DNA of 64,000 nucleotides from Fortiea sp. LEGE XX443 (GTDB taxonomy: Bacteria > Cyanobacteriota > Cyanobacteriia > Cyanobacteriales > Nostocaceae), in assembly GCF_015206815.1 (NCBI RefSeq), contig NZ_JADEXZ010000025.1:1-64000 (forward strand), read 5' to 3'. Under the pieces are notes generated by a model. The model was given only the letters and a program-made list of their open reading frames with translations, searched no databases and was not told where the DNA came from. Positions within the stretch are counted from its first letter, which is position 1, and the number at the start of each line of letters is the position of its first letter. Below are positions 26,015-33,738 of this stretch, piece after piece. The translations under genes and the position numbers were made by a program.

Positions 26015-26432
26015 TCATCAGCACCGATCGCAAATATTTGCTCAACAATATCTGCTGATAAATCATCAACCAGAAACATTACTGAAACGAATTTCCAGTA
26101 CGGATCGTTACGTACTATCTGGCATAGTATTGTGGCTTTTAGGAAAGTATTTCTTGGCTTTTGATACAGCAGGTACAGTCAATGTGAGATTGAAAAATAA
26201 TACAAACGCTGGTATCTCTTATCAAGCAATTGGTCATACACAGCCACAATATCTTGCAGGTAGACAAGAGTTTGTCTTACGAAACTTACCAACACCTATC
26301 AGTATTACTTTGGTACGCCAAGACGGTAGACTGCTAAAAGTTATGCCCATGTCTACCTCTGAAGATACACTTGCAGTTTCGTTGGATGAAACAACCAATT
26401 TCGGTAATAATCAAGGTGTATTGAGAATTTAA
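25941..26432 (+). CDS. Hypothetical protein with a small exported-protein domain; N-terminus doubtful
   Basis: The open frame gives 163 residues and overlaps the hydrolase remnant in another frame. Only the last 90 or so residues (about 76-163) look like a real domain: VNVRLKNNTNAGISYQAIGH, LAGRQEFVLRNLPTPISITLVRQDG and a C-terminal DETTNFGNNQGVL. These resemble small beta-rich exported proteins common in cyanobacteria, which normally start with their own signal peptide. The upstream part reads like translated junction DNA. I infer a fusion or deletion junction near 26005-26165, with the true start lost or hidden. Confidence 0.45.
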   Translation: MKKYQSFMFIVQLFLWLNMGNCLHNHQHRSQIFAQQYLLINHQPETLLKRISSTDRYVLSGIVLWLLGKYFLAFDTAGTVNVRLKNNTNAGISYQAIGHTQPQYLAGRQEFVLRNLPTPISITLVRQDGRLLKVMPMSTSEDTLAVSLDETTNFGNNQGVLRI

Positions 26433-26645
26433 AAGGATGGTCAAGTATGTTTGAATTAATGTGCTTTACGGCATTATTTTTAAAAGCACAAAAACGCTTA
26501 CACAACAAATCAAAATTTTTTTGATCGTCCAAAAATATCAGGTTCACTTGAAGAGTCATCATTAAGATAGAGGCAACAACGTAGAGAGTTCTGCATAATA
26601 AATCATCCGAACTTGATATTAGTCAACCTAAATGAAGATTTTGAA

Positions 26646-27449
26646 ATGATTAACTTTTTTCCAACTAAGCGAAGTTCTAAAGAAGCTATTACTTTAGCAC
26701 TTTTTACAGTGTTGCTTGGAGCTTGTACCAACAACTTAGAGCGAGAAGCCGCAGTGCCAGAAACGAATGTGACTACAGAAGAAGTCGCAGACAATACTAA
26801 TCAACTAATTGGTAAAACTGTAACGGTTAGAAGTACACCCGTTAGAAAATTAGGGCCGTCAACTTTCACAATCGCCGATAAGCAATTTTTTGGCACTAAC
26901 CCCATTTTAGTTGTAAATGCTTCGGGTAAAACTTTCACTTTGCCTACTGACCCAAATACACCAATTCAAGCGACAGGCCCAGTTCGGAAGTTTGTGATTG
27001 CAGATATTAATCGAGATTACAACTTGGGTTTAGATCCAAACTTGTACAAAGAATACGAAACTCAACCTGCAATTATCGCTCAATCAATTGCACTTGCGCC
27101 TAAACCAGGTGAAATTACCACAAACCCCAATCTCTACTATGGGAAAAACTTGGCGGTAACAGGTGAAGTAGAAGATATTAGAAATGCGAATTCCTTCACC
27201 TTAGATGAAGACAAATTATTTGGAGGACAAGACTTGTTAGTTATACGCGCTGGTACTCCTAAAGGAACTGTCAATGAAGGTGAGAAAGTCGCTGTAACAG
27301 GTGTGTTGCGTCCATTTGTTGTCGCTGAACTAGAACGGGATTATGACCTCAAATGGGATTTGACTTTACAAAAGCAGCTAGAAGCAGAATACAGCAATAA
27401 ACCTGTGTTAGTTGCAACAGAGGTTTATCCCTCAGCAATTCCGCAATAA
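26646..27449 (+). CDS. Lipoprotein with two internal OB-like repeats
   Basis: From the ATG at 26646 (preferred over an upstream TTG/ATA region because the signal sequence starts here) the product has 267 residues. A type II signal ends LLGAC, so Cys about 26 should be lipidated. The mature part holds two copies of one domain (about 53-140 and 155-250). Each has a G-K-x-V-T-V or K-x-L-A-V-T-G-E-V strand, a FTI/FTLDE strand, an FG-x-x-x-x-L-V-I stretch, and a closing F-V-x-A-E/D-x-x-R-D-Y-x-L motif. The function is unknown. Such repeats resemble OB folds of envelope proteins. Confidence 0.75.
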   Translation: MINFFPTKRSSKEAITLALFTVLLGACTNNLEREAAVPETNVTTEEVADNTNQLIGKTVTVRSTPVRKLGPSTFTIADKQFFGTNPILVVNASGKTFTLPTDPNTPIQATGPVRKFVIADINRDYNLGLDPNLYKEYETQPAIIAQSIALAPKPGEITTNPNLYYGKNLAVTGEVEDIRNANSFTLDEDKLFGGQDLLVIRAGTPKGTVNEGEKVAVTGVLRPFVVAELERDYDLKWDLTLQKQLEAEYSNKPVLVATEVYPSAIPQ

Positions 27450-27519
27450 TGTATCCTACAGCATTATCTATCAGGAAAGCTTTGGATAAATAGCCTCAAG
27501 ATAAATAAGAATCAGGGCA

Positions 27520-27705
27520 ATGAGTGACAATTCCCAAAGCGGAGGTTTATTACAGGCATTGGGTCAAGCAGGGGTATTAGTTCTACTGGTAGCGATCGCT
27601 ATGGTAGTGAGAAGTTATATTGTCATTGCCATCTTAAATGCTGTACTTTCTATGAGGTTGTATGAATCTCCTCAACGAAGCATTTCTCAACTTACGAACA
27701 ATTAA
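27520..27705 (+). CDS. Small membrane protein overlapping the alpha-glucosidase start
   Basis: A 61-residue protein with a Gly/Ser/Gln leader (MSDNSQSGGLLQALGQAG) and one long hydrophobic segment (about 18-45) containing one Arg. The family is not recognised. AGGGCA lies just upstream of the ATG. Its 3' end overlaps the first codons of the GH31 gene by 44 bases in another frame. This implies either translational coupling or that the true GH31 start lies further in. Confidence 0.45.
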   Translation: MSDNSQSGGLLQALGQAGVLVLLVAIAMVVRSYIVIAILNAVLSMRLYESPQRSISQLTNN

Positions 27706-30154
27706 ACTTCGACGATTTTTAGGGTCGCTGTTCTACTCACTGCAACGAGATTGGTTAGAACGTCAATTTCGTAAGTCTCGAACTTTAGAAGCTGTTGAGG
27801 AAACTGGAGAAATTCACAGGGCTGAAGCAACTAACAGAGGCGGACAATTCCACTTCAAACACATTGAGTTGGAAATTTGCTTCCTGAGCGCCGATTTAGT
27901 CCGCGTTGACTGGAAACCTGGGATATCTCCTATTCCTTACGCTATCTCTCGTAAAGATTGGTCAGAGATAGAGACGACGTTTCAAGAGATGGAAGAGTGC
28001 TGGACAATTTCTAGTCGACTGCTAAAAGTTATTGTTGGCGTTGATGGCAGTTTAAAATTTCAAAATTCTTTAGGGCAGACACTACGAGAAGAACTACCTC
28101 CCCAGCGGCCAACAAAGCTATCGCGCCAAGCAAAAAATGAGGCTTGGCTACATCAAGCGAAACTGCGTCCAGAAGAACATATTTATGGTTTGGGAGAAAG
28201 GGCGGCTCCGTTAAACCTCCGCACATCTGACGATAAAAATAAAGCTAGAACCTACCGGATGTGGAACTATGATGCAGGAGGCATATATAAGACGGAAACT
28301 GACCCATTATATCTTTGCATTCCCCTCTATTTGGATCTGCATGAAGGAGGTAGCTACTTAATTTTTTATGAAAACTCCTTTCCTGCTAACTTTAGTTTCC
28401 AAGAGTTAGCTACAGCAGAGCTTGAAGGTGGGGCATTGCGCTATTACTTTACTGCTGGCACATTGCCTCAATTGTTGGAGCGATACACAGAATTAACAGG
28501 TCGCCCACCCCTACCACCGCGTTGGACGTTTGGCTATCACCAATCACGTTGGGGGTATGATAAAGAAAGCGCACTGCGGGAAGTAGCAAAGGGATTTGAG
28601 ACTCATGATGTTCCGGTGAGTGCAATACATCTAGATATTGATGTTCTAGATAATTTTCGTGCCTTTACCATTGACCCCGATCGCTTTCCCCATATTTCTA
28701 AGTTAGCCGAAGAATTGGCAGCAAAGAGAGTACGGTTGATTACCATCATTAATCCTGGTATCAAAGCATCTCAAAAAAACAAACTATTTGAGGAGGGACG
28801 CGCCCAGGATGTATTTTGCAAACTCCCAAATGCTAAACCTGCGATCGCTCCAGTTTGGGCAGGTTTATGCGCTTTCCCTGACTTTACTAACCCCCAAGCC
28901 CGTCACTGGTGGAGCAGACAATATGAATATCTGCTCGATCTAGGCATCACTGGATTTTGGCATGATATGAATGAACCAGGGGTTTTTGTACTTTGGGGCG
29001 ATCCTTCACTACCACCGCACTCAACTTGGCATTCTATGGAAGGCAGAGGTGGCGATCACCGCGAAGCTCATAATTTTTATGGATTACTTCAAGCTGAGGC
29101 TGCATACGAAGCCCTAGCTGAGTACCAACCTCAACGACGACCTTTCATTGTTTCGCGCTCTGGTTGGGCAGGTTTGCAACGCTACGCCTGGACTTGGACG
29201 GGCGATATTGAAACTAGCTGGGAAGGGTTACGCCAAACCATTCCCACAGTTTTAAACCTCGGATTATCAGGAATTCCCTATAGTGGTTCTGATATTGGTG
29301 GATTCAAAGGCAATCCCAGTACAGAATTATACTTGCGCTGGTTTCAGATATCCTGCTTTATGGCATTTTGCCGCACCCATTCTGCCAACAACACTAAGCC
29401 CCGTACACCCTGGAGTTTTGGCGAACCAACCCTGAGTATTGTCCGGCGTTTTTTGCAATTACGGTATCGTTTGATGCCCTACTTCTATACCTTAGCTTGG
29501 GAAGCGTCTCAAACCGGACATCCTTTAGTACGTCCTTTATTTTGGGCAGATATTGAAAATCCTCAACTTTGGAGTGTCGATGATGCCTTTTTGTTGGGCG
29601 ACGCTCTTTTAGTTTGTGCGATCGCCGAAGAAGGCGCAACCTCACGAGTGATCACATTACCAAAAGGACACTGGTATAACTTCTGGGATGATGCACTTCT
29701 AGAAGGAGGAAAGCAAGTCAACTTAAAAGCATCTCTGGAACAGATACCGCTATTAGTAAAGGCGGGGAGTATCTTACCAATGGAGGAAGATAATCAACTA
29801 ATTCTCCACCTCTATGTACTTGCACTTTTAACCAGTGAAGGCCAAGTTTACAGCGATGCGGGAGATGGCTATGGTGAATCGCGGTTGGATAATTTTTACC
29901 TAGCACAAAATCAAGACTGCTTAGAACTCACTTGGAAACAACAGGGAAGCTATGCTTTTCCTTATGCGGGTGTTCAATTGCACCTCCACGGTTTTGAACC
30001 GCAACAAGTTTGGGTTGACGGCAATGAAGTTGTTAATCAAGGACGATGCTTGAATGTAAAGCAGTTTGAACAAGTTTGCTGGCAAGGAGTGTTCACCAAT
30101 TCTGAACACCATAGTTCAGATTGGTGTGGATTGGGCATTATGTCACCCTCTTAG
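27662..30154 (+). CDS. Glycoside hydrolase family 31 alpha-glucosidase
   Basis: An 830-residue retaining alpha-glucosidase that releases glucose or related sugars from alpha-linked oligosaccharides. After an N-terminal beta-sandwich (about 50-265) the (beta/alpha)8 barrel carries the nucleophile Asp435 in FWHDMNEPGVF and the acid/base Asp515 in TWTGDIETSW. The supporting motifs RSGWAGLQRYAWTW and SGSDIGGFKG are also present. C-terminal beta domains follow (about 660-830). There is no signal peptide, so it should be cytosolic. The start is uncertain: the ATG used overlaps the preceding small gene, and the first 35 residues are not typical of the family. No sugar transporter is adjacent. Confidence 0.9.
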   Translation: MNLLNEAFLNLRTIKLRRFLGSLFYSLQRDWLERQFRKSRTLEAVEETGEIHRAEATNRGGQFHFKHIELEICFLSADLVRVDWKPGISPIPYAISRKDWSEIETTFQEMEECWTISSRLLKVIVGVDGSLKFQNSLGQTLREELPPQRPTKLSRQAKNEAWLHQAKLRPEEHIYGLGERAAPLNLRTSDDKNKARTYRMWNYDAGGIYKTETDPLYLCIPLYLDLHEGGSYLIFYENSFPANFSFQELATAELEGGALRYYFTAGTLPQLLERYTELTGRPPLPPRWTFGYHQSRWGYDKESALREVAKGFETHDVPVSAIHLDIDVLDNFRAFTIDPDRFPHISKLAEELAAKRVRLITIINPGIKASQKNKLFEEGRAQDVFCKLPNAKPAIAPVWAGLCAFPDFTNPQARHWWSRQYEYLLDLGITGFWHDMNEPGVFVLWGDPSLPPHSTWHSMEGRGGDHREAHNFYGLLQAEAAYEALAEYQPQRRPFIVSRSGWAGLQRYAWTWTGDIETSWEGLRQTIPTVLNLGLSGIPYSGSDIGGFKGNPSTELYLRWFQISCFMAFCRTHSANNTKPRTPWSFGEPTLSIVRRFLQLRYRLMPYFYTLAWEASQTGHPLVRPLFWADIENPQLWSVDDAFLLGDALLVCAIAEEGATSRVITLPKGHWYNFWDDALLEGGKQVNLKASLEQIPLLVKAGSILPMEEDNQLILHLYVLALLTSEGQVYSDAGDGYGESRLDNFYLAQNQDCLELTWKQQGSYAFPYAGVQLHLHGFEPQQVWVDGNEVVNQGRCLNVKQFEQVCWQGVFTNSEHHSSDWCGLGIMSPS

Positions 30155-30250
30155 TTGCCAAGATGAATTTGAAGCGGAGCAAAGAGGATTGAGTACTAAT
30201 ATTTAAGTTAGTTACTAATAAATTTTAACAGTTTTTACAAGAGGAAAAAC

Positions 30251-30316
30251 ATGGCTTTGTACAAACTTGATGAATACAATCCTGATTACAGAAATGAAAT
30301 TTTTGATTTTAATTAA
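30251..30316 (+). pseudogene. N-terminal stub of a PRC-barrel domain protein
   Basis: GAGGAAAAAC precedes an ATG that encodes only 21 residues, starting MALYKLDEYNPDYRNEIFD, then stops. As I recall the family, this is the usual opening of cyanobacterial PRC-barrel/DUF2382 stress proteins, which continue GDDIKG and the barrel. Here the frame ends after FDFN and no barrel sequence follows in any frame. The good ribosome site with no body suggests a recent deletion. Confidence 0.6.
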
Positions 30317-30515
30317 GATAGGCTAATAAATAGCCTAAATTTCAATTATTACCCTTACTAAATACGAACAACTAATTATTCTGAATATACACCAATCAAG
30401 AGATTAGGTACAGGCAATGGTCGATTTTCAAGAATTTTATATTGACTAGAGGAATCATATCCGAGTAACTACAACACTCACAAATATTGGCGCAAGTCCT
30501 GAATGCTCTAAAATA

Positions 30516-31220
30516 TTACAGCCGATTTTTACTGGGGATGATAATCATTGCAAAATAAGGTACTTCGGCTGGGTTAACCTCATTTAATGGTATAATATTC
30601 TGCTGTGCCATTGTTGCTCGCTCAACATACAAAGCCCGTGATGCTAGTCCTAATTGATGCAAGATATCTCGCACTTTGGTAAAATGACGGCCTAATTTCA
30701 TGATTGCTGCTGCATCGGTAGTTAGCAGTTGTGTTATTAGTTCTTCTGCTGGTAGTGGGGCGGGTAAAACGGTGAGGATATCGTTGTAGTAGGTGAACGG
30801 TACACCCAAAGCTACTGGACAAGCCATGAGAGAGGAAACCCCAGGGACAACTTCTGTGTGGTAATGCTCAGATAAGCGTGTGAATACATACATAAACGAA
30901 CCGTAAAAAAACGGATCACCTTCACACAGTACTACTACATCGCGTCCAGCAGCCAGGTGTTGGGCAATTGGCTCAACTTCTTTGTCGTAAATAGCCTTGG
31001 CTTTTTCTGGTTCCAAGGCGCGGGGTAGGTGAAAGGCGACTTCGATTTGCTTGCCAGTCAAATACTGAGAAACGATCGCCCGCGCTATACTCTCTTTATC
31101 TGTTGCTGATTGATAGGCGACTACAGGTGCAGCCTGTAATAGCCGCAGTGCTTTCACCGTCAATAGTTCCGGATCGCCAGGGCCTACACCAACTCCATAA
31201 AGACGGCCTTTAATTGTCAT
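30516..31220 (-). CDS. cobI: Precorrin-2 C20-methyltransferase
   Basis: A 234-residue SAM-dependent methyltransferase of corrin synthesis that methylates C-20 of precorrin-2. The tetrapyrrole methylase fold is shown by GVGVGPGDPELLTVKAL at the N-terminus, VVVLCEGDPFFYGSF, VVPGVSSLMACPVALGVPF, and the IMKLGR and YVERATM segments near the end. The motif set and length fit CobI/CbiL better than other family members. AGGAAG lies before the ATG. It is the last gene of the cobG-cobH-cobI operon, two bases after cobH, and should be under control of the cobalamin riboswitch at 33423-33543. Confidence 0.92.
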   Translation of the reverse strand: MTIKGRLYGVGVGPGDPELLTVKALRLLQAAPVVAYQSATDKESIARAIVSQYLTGKQIEVAFHLPRALEPEKAKAIYDKEVEPIAQHLAAGRDVVVLCEGDPFFYGSFMYVFTRLSEHYHTEVVPGVSSLMACPVALGVPFTYYNDILTVLPAPLPAEELITQLLTTDAAAIMKLGRHFTKVRDILHQLGLASRALYVERATMAQQNIIPLNEVNPAEVPYFAMIIIPSKNRL

Positions 31221-31222
31221 AA

Positions 31223-31849
31223 TTATTCTTCCTCTGTTGCCAAGGCGTTAACTGCGGCGGCGGCGATCGCACTTCCACCCCGCCGACCGTGTAATGTTAT
31301 AAATGGTACATTTTTGCTATCTTCTGCTAATGCGGCTTTTGATTCGGCTGCTCCCACAAATCCCACAGGAAAGCCTAAAATTACCGCAGGTTTAGGCGCT
31401 CTTTCGTCTAGCATTTCGAGCAACCTAAATAGTGCGGTGGGTGCATTGCCAATGGCAACAACTGACCCTTCTAGGTACGATCGCCATAATTCTAAAGCAG
31501 CGGCTGACCTCGTTGTACCAAGCTTTTGAGCGAGTTCTGGGACTGCTGGATAATTCAGTGTGCAGATAACCTCGTTATTGGCTGGTAGTCGCCGTCTTGT
31601 GACTCCTTCCGCAACCATCCGACAATCGCATAAAATTGGCGCTCCGGCTATGAGTGCTGCGCGTGCAGATTGCACTGCTGTTGATGAATATCCCAATTCT
31701 GTAACAATATCCGTCATTCCACAGGCATGAATGAGACGTACAGCAACTTTTGCTACATCTGGCGGCAGCAAATCTAAGTTTGCTTCTGACCGAATGATAG
31801 AAAAGGAGTTACGGTAGATTTCGTTGGCGTTTCGGATATAGTCGGACAT
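31223..31849 (-). CDS. cobH: Precorrin-8X methylmutase
   Basis: Counted from the ATG at 31849 it has 208 residues; a TTG two codons upstream would overlap the cobG stop. CobH moves a methyl group from C-11 to C-12 of precorrin-8X to give hydrogenobyrinic acid. The catalytic-type His lies in VRLIHACGMTDIV (residue 41 in this count). The C-terminal LHGRRGGSAIAAAAVNAL and the mid-chain NAPTALFRLLEML motifs are also characteristic. The gene sits between cobG and cobI with almost no spacing, in line with one transcript. Confidence 0.93.
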   Translation of the reverse strand: MSDYIRNANEIYRNSFSIIRSEANLDLLPPDVAKVAVRLIHACGMTDIVTELGYSSTAVQSARAALIAGAPILCDCRMVAEGVTRRRLPANNEVICTLNYPAVPELAQKLGTTRSAAALELWRSYLEGSVVAIGNAPTALFRLLEMLDERAPKPAVILGFPVGFVGAAESKAALAEDSKNVPFITLHGRRGGSAIAAAAVNALATEEE

Positions 31850-31851
31850 TT

Positions 31852-33357
31852 TCAATTACAAACCGCAGATGAACGCAGATAAATTTCTGATGGCTGAGAA
31901 AACAACTCTTTTAGTTGGGTATGCTTATATCGATTGACAAATTTCCCAAAGGATTCGTCAGGATTGAGGCGATAAATTTTATATACTTTGAGCATTTGTT
32001 CGATAAGTGCAGGAAGTTGTGCAAAACTCACGTATTGATAGATTTGGCGACCGAATTTTTCGTAACTGTTACTATCCCCAACATAAATGTGATAAGTTTC
32101 TGTGTTGCGATCGCCTAAGGCGGGATGTAGCCCATCGCTGACACCTAGTAAGGTGATGTCACTGTTTTGATGTTGGGCGCAAGATTTTTCACAGCCGCTA
32201 AAGTGAATATTAATTGGGCAATCTAGCTTAACACGAGTTTCTAGGTAATTGGCTAATGCTAACCCATGTCCTTTGGTATCTGTAGCGGAAGCAGCACAAC
32301 CCCGTTTACCAGAACACGCAACCAATGCGCTTTTAATATTAGTGACTGTAGAATCTAGCCCTAAGTCAGCTATTTCACTTTGAACATCAAAAATCAACTT
32401 ATGGGGAATATCAGTAATGAGCAAATTTTGCCAAGGAGTGAGTCTGATAGTCTTACTACCATATTTTTCCGCTAAATCGCCCAAACGTCGCATTTGTTTA
32501 CTTTCCAATCGACCCAAAGGTAAGACTACACCAATATAAAATAAATTTTGCTGTCGTTGGCGATGAATACCAATGTGCCAGAAACATGCTTGTTTTTCGA
32601 GTAAAGAAGGTTTCTGAATAAACTTCTCACAACGCGTTAAAGAAAAAGTTAAACACTGTTCAACTTGCTGAAGATAATTTTCCCATCCTAAACTATTCAC
32701 CACTTCTCGCAAACGCAGCTTGCGCTTACTGTTAATATCAATATGATTTAAATAAACATGAGCTAAAGTTGCCAAAACTGACAAACATTGCTCTGGTGAC
32801 AATAAAATTCCTGTATCAATGGGTGGTTTTCCTTTTGTAAGACCCAAGTGCAAGCGGAAGTAAACTTGAGTGTCTATTATCTCAGATGCTAACAGGATAT
32901 CATTGAGGCGATCGCTTACCGAAACTTTTTCACCACCATCAAAGCAAACACTAAACTTCGCCGATAGTCCTGATAGTTCAGGATGCACTGCTATATAATC
33001 ATCCCAGCTTTTAACTAAAGGGCGAGTATCGATTAATTCTGCTGTGTCGATACCTGCTGTTGGGCTAATCATAATATTACGGATGTGGTCTACAGCCGAA
33101 TTGCGAGAACCCAAACCCAAATCTTGTAGCTGTTTTAAAACTTCGCTGTTGATATCCTGACTAATTTCGCGGATTTGTAGGTTAGCGCGATTCGTGACAT
33201 CCACATAGCCACCACCGTAAATATCTGCGATCTCTGCGATCGCCTGACATTGTTTACTATTAAGTATCCCGCCTGGTATTCTGAGGCGAGATAAAATGCC
33301 ATCTTTGGCAGATGTAGCGTAAAATAAGCCTGGACAGGCAGTAAATCCCGAAACCAA
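31852..33357 (-). CDS. cobG: Precorrin-3B synthase (CobG), TTG start
   Basis: An oxygen-using monooxygenase of the aerobic corrin pathway, built on the sulfite/nitrite reductase fold. [4Fe-4S]/siroheme-type cysteines are present as C-x5-C (CSGKRGC) and C-x3-C (GCEKSCA). The open frame extends to 33495, but that extension is the 3' half of a cobalamin riboswitch. I place the start at TTG 33357, eight bases after AAGGAG, which gives 501 residues beginning just before the family's FTACPGLFYAT. GTG at 33417 is possible but lies at the riboswitch edge. First gene of the cob operon. Confidence 0.88.
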   Translation of the reverse strand: MVSGFTACPGLFYATSAKDGILSRLRIPGGILNSKQCQAIAEIADIYGGGYVDVTNRANLQIREISQDINSEVLKQLQDLGLGSRNSAVDHIRNIMISPTAGIDTAELIDTRPLVKSWDDYIAVHPELSGLSAKFSVCFDGGEKVSVSDRLNDILLASEIIDTQVYFRLHLGLTKGKPPIDTGILLSPEQCLSVLATLAHVYLNHIDINSKRKLRLREVVNSLGWENYLQQVEQCLTFSLTRCEKFIQKPSLLEKQACFWHIGIHRQRQQNLFYIGVVLPLGRLESKQMRRLGDLAEKYGSKTIRLTPWQNLLITDIPHKLIFDVQSEIADLGLDSTVTNIKSALVACSGKRGCAASATDTKGHGLALANYLETRVKLDCPINIHFSGCEKSCAQHQNSDITLLGVSDGLHPALGDRNTETYHIYVGDSNSYEKFGRQIYQYVSFAQLPALIEQMLKVYKIYRLNPDESFGKFVNRYKHTQLKELFSQPSEIYLRSSAVCN

Positions 33358-33422
33358 AGTTCCAACTCCTTCTCTGTGCGACGCAGAGAGTAGATAATCG
33401 TTGTGTTTTGAACACACACCCA

Positions 33423-33543
33423 GAGTTGGCATTCTGACTTGGGTTTTCCCTTCACAGCTGCGGCACAGTCCCGGAATTTCACCGGAGTTTCCCAACCCTA
33501 AGCTTTAGTAATTTAGCATGAGACAGCCTTCAGAATGCTCAAC
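33423..33543 (-). promoter_or_regulatory. Cobalamin (adenosylcobalamin-type) riboswitch upstream of cobG
   Basis: Read on the minus strand, the region has the conserved core GGGAAACTCCGGTGAAAT, then CCGGGACTG, TGCCGCAGCTGTGAAGGG, and a GTCAGAATGCC element. These match the GGGAA, GGTGnAAnTCC, CCGCnnCTGT and GTCAGGAnnCC landmarks of cobalamin riboswitches. The ends pair: GCATTCTGA (plus 33530-33538) with TCAGAATGC (33429-33437), and GAG with CTC beyond. Two small hairpins between the aptamer and the cobG ribosome site (TGTGTT/AACACA and TCTCTG/CAGAGA) could be the expression platform. Binding of cobalamin should repress cobG-cobH-cobI. Confidence 0.85.
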
Positions 33544-33578
33544 GCTTCACATTTTTCATTAATGATTGGTAAACAAAT

Positions 33579-33611
33579 AGATCCTCGACTTCTTGAAGAA
33601 GTCGGGGATCT
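33579..33611. repeat. Dispersed palindrome, copy 1 (GATCCTCGACTTCTT-GAAGAAGTCGGGGATC)
   Basis: A 33-bp inverted repeat followed by GAGTCTTTCAATTTTT. It is the same element as at 43544, 46551 and 55884, and lies 128 bp before the DUF262 gene. Confidence 0.85.
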
Positions 33612-33738
33612 GAGTCTTTCAATTTTTGCCAATTAAATAAAATTCTATAGATTGTACTGCTCTCAAATATTGCCTTGAAAGTTGGGAAAACTAACTTTAG
33701 TGAAAGTGTAATCTACTACGCCGCTAAAGGATATACCA

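Noticed and set aside
30155..30515. A cobalamin or other riboswitch downstream of GH31
   Set aside because: Only the PRC-barrel stub and AT-rich sequence are present; none of the conserved boxes were found here.
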